Below, piece after piece: positions 14,501 to 14,948 of a stretch of DNA of 14,948 nucleotides (its first letter is position 1; every line of letters begins with the position of its first letter). Both the position numbers and the translations under genes were made by a program. The notes beneath the pieces are model-generated. The model saw only the letters and a program-made list of their open reading frames with translations. It had not been told where the DNA came from and ran no database searches. The stretch spans positions 1 through 14,948 of the forward strand of contig JAJFMK010000092.1 in the NCBI GenBank assembly GCA_021772215.1. The letters are read 5' to 3'. The stretch is from Chlamydiota bacterium. Lineage in GTDB: Bacteria; Chlamydiota; Chlamydiia; Chlamydiales; JAJFMK01.

Positions 14501-14948
14501 AACAGCTTCTTCAAGTTAGCGTTGAAAACTATCAACATTACTATCAGAGCTACTTCTCGAAACGACACGACCCTTCAAAGCTGCTCGGCCAGGAGAACGA
14601 CCTTCTCTACACACCACACGGTCTGATGGTCATCCGTTTTGAGGAGAGTGACTCTGTTGTCGATTTCCTTCGCGTTATCTCTGCTTGCCTCTTGACAAAT
14701 GCTCCCTTCGAGGTGACAATCGCCCCTGCTCATAGCTCCCTCGTTCCCGATAATGGGTCCATAGGAGCTAAAGAGCTTATTGTTGAAGATCGCGAAGCTT
14801 TTGCCACACGCCTTGGCAAGGGCTCTTTCCAGCGGGTGAGGCTTTTAAGCCGCGCTGATCGTGAACTTAAAGAGGTGAGCGCCACAAACTGCATGTTGCT
14901 CATCGATAGTCCCGTTTTAGCCAATGGGCGTGTTGAGCTGCTTCACTA
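11533..14948 (+). CDS. putA: Bifunctional proline dehydrogenase / P5C dehydrogenase PutA (3'-truncated)
   Basis: An uninterrupted frame of 1138 codons runs off the right edge. It oxidises proline to P5C (FAD-linked), then glutamate semialdehyde to glutamate (NAD-linked). The PRODH barrel covers roughly residues 130-430, with FINLDMEEF and RLVKGANLAMEAVEAS (from 291). The aldehyde dehydrogenase part has PWNFPC (637-642), GATETA (716-721), the general base E735 in AETGGKNS, the catalytic C769 in NAGQKCSAC, and FGPLLSV plus FGGCKRSSFGPG near the end. About 170 further residues form a C-terminal domain. RLVKGANLxME and LGVGSHNLFDIAYA match the long actinobacterial-type PutA rather than the E. coli type. 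No N-terminal ribbon-helix-helix DNA-binding domain is present, so it is not an autorepressor. The start ATG is two bases after GGGAGG. Divergent from the deaminase operon. Confidence 0.92.
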   Translation, partial: MNEVEGKNLPPRELAPLAVKLAEEILLAAKKRVRISERRDQRELKNIVTDSSAKLFLFELTDQIFRSKRASRTVSQVKYLVGKLGIPSFVPLIKRIAMLFILRIGEFFPQMLAEGLQNWIKAKTKRVIVSSEQGPLMRHLSQRQSQGYQVNLNFLGEAILGEDEAIRRNESYIEALKNPKINTLSVKISTLYSQIYPIAWDETLAVLKKRYRELLRVGGKEKFINLDMEEFKDLYLTVELFKSVLLEEEFLDIEAGIALQSYLPESYRILQDIVAFAKVRVEKGGAPVKVRLVKGANLAMEAVEASIRVWPLAPFSSKAEVDANFKRMLEFALRPEHLLLLRLGVGSHNLFDIAYALLLAKTRKLEEQLTFEMLEGMAPGEAAALQQLFGKLLLYLPVADETQFHNAIAYLIRRLDENTGEENFLRYAFDLEPGSEVWKEQAKAFLDSFKLIEGLQSRSNREEPLMPPLKGFSNQPDTDFSLRKNHLFAKEIITNWIERDHGQVPLCIGDEFVAGRQDGVGVNPAEPSRKLYSFAMATVEEATRAVKAALSGFEHWRRLGPKVWAQKLREVAKLIQERRADLIGAMVVDGGKIVEEADAEVSEAIDFANYYAENIESWSLHQDLSFSPKGVILVAPPWNFPCAIPSGGLFAALATGNSVIFKPAPETVLVGWELVKLFWQAGVPKEVLQFITGSDDEVGSTLIQDKNVSSVILTGATETAIHLLSLRPGLDLMAETGGKNSIIVTSLADRDLAIKEVVRSAFGNAGQKCSACSLLILEDEVYRDPEFKATLKSACMSLHVGAPQNLATKIGPLIRPPNGALLKGSQELEEGEEWLVEPHIDEENPHLMYPGIKWGVKEGSFSHSTEFFGPLLSVMQAKDFNHALSIANGTEYGLTAGLMSLDEREQKIFQERMRAGNLYINRSITGAIVQRQPFGGCKRSSFGPGLKVGGPNYLTQLMRAKQVGMPQERADLSSNLKELLKLPKLSSADQQLLQVSVENYQHYYQSYFSKRHDPSKLLGQENDLLYTPHGLMVIRFEESDSVVDFLRVISACLLTNAPFEVTIAPAHSSLVPDNGSIGAKELIVEDREAFATRLGKGSFQRVRLLSRADRELKEVSATNCMLLIDSPVLANGRVELLH

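Noticed and set aside
12330..14924. Several minus-strand and one plus-strand open frames of 60-86 codons inside the putA region
   Set aside because: All fall within the continuous putA frame, which has conserved catalytic motifs throughout; they are Ser/Arg/Ala-rich shadow translations.
1..14948. CRISPR array, tRNA/rRNA genes, insertion sequences, phage or toxin-antitoxin modules
   Set aside because: No spaced direct repeats, cloverleaf-like sequences, transposase motifs or terminal inverted repeats were seen; coding space is filled by recognisable or long intact genes.

Overview
The window looks like chromosomal DNA from an environmental (Parachlamydiales-like) member of the Chlamydiota. 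This rests on three points. A zinc metalloprotease of the insulinase/PreP type lies beside and divergent from pssA, close to a pairing I recall from Chlamydia genomes. A YhhQ-type queuosine-precursor transporter is present, a family known to be used by Chlamydia for queuine salvage. Two orphan genes resemble lineage-specific chlamydial proteins. LexA, photolyase, PutA and a muramidase are absent from the classical Chlamydiaceae as far as I know, so an environmental relative is more likely. The genus is not determinable here. Coding density is very high: no gene-free stretch exceeds about 80 bases, and no RNA genes, insertion sequences or CRISPR arrays are visible.

Layout. (1) Bases 1-367, minus strand: the N-terminal part of an M16C metalloprotease, running off the left edge. 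(2) Bases 411-4405, plus strand: four genes with overlapping ends, namely pssA (phosphatidylserine synthase), an NADPH-dependent FMN-reductase-fold protein with a signal peptide, a class I CPD photolyase, and an SDR/DUF2867 protein. The overlaps of 23, 4 and 4 bases imply one translationally coupled operon joining phospholipid synthesis with light-driven DNA repair. (3) Bases 4453-7362, plus strand: two unrecognised, mostly alpha-helical proteins (566 and 382 aa), each behind its own sigma70-like promoter. Their sequence is visibly more AT-rich than the flanks, and the first holds a 3 x 18-bp in-frame tandem repeat. (4) Bases 11464 down to 7366, minus strand: a tight five-gene operon in the order adenine deaminase, secreted NamZ-like exo-muramidase (DUF1343), queuosine-precursor transporter, PAP2 lipid phosphatase, LexA. 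(5) Bases 11533-14948, plus strand and divergent from that operon: a long PutA-type bifunctional proline/P5C dehydrogenase that runs off the right edge.

Functionally, the minus-strand operon reads as a salvage and envelope set (purine base, cell-wall sugar, queuosine precursor, lipid phosphate) with a repressor at its end. The most notable molecular oddity is LexA: its DNA-binding domain and serine nucleophile are intact, but the catalytic lysine position holds arginine and the self-cleavage dipeptide is Ser-Gly instead of Ala-Gly. No wholly new multi-gene system can be demonstrated from sequence alone. The best candidates for novelty are the altered LexA, the exported flavoprotein in the photolyase operon, and the two orphan proteins.
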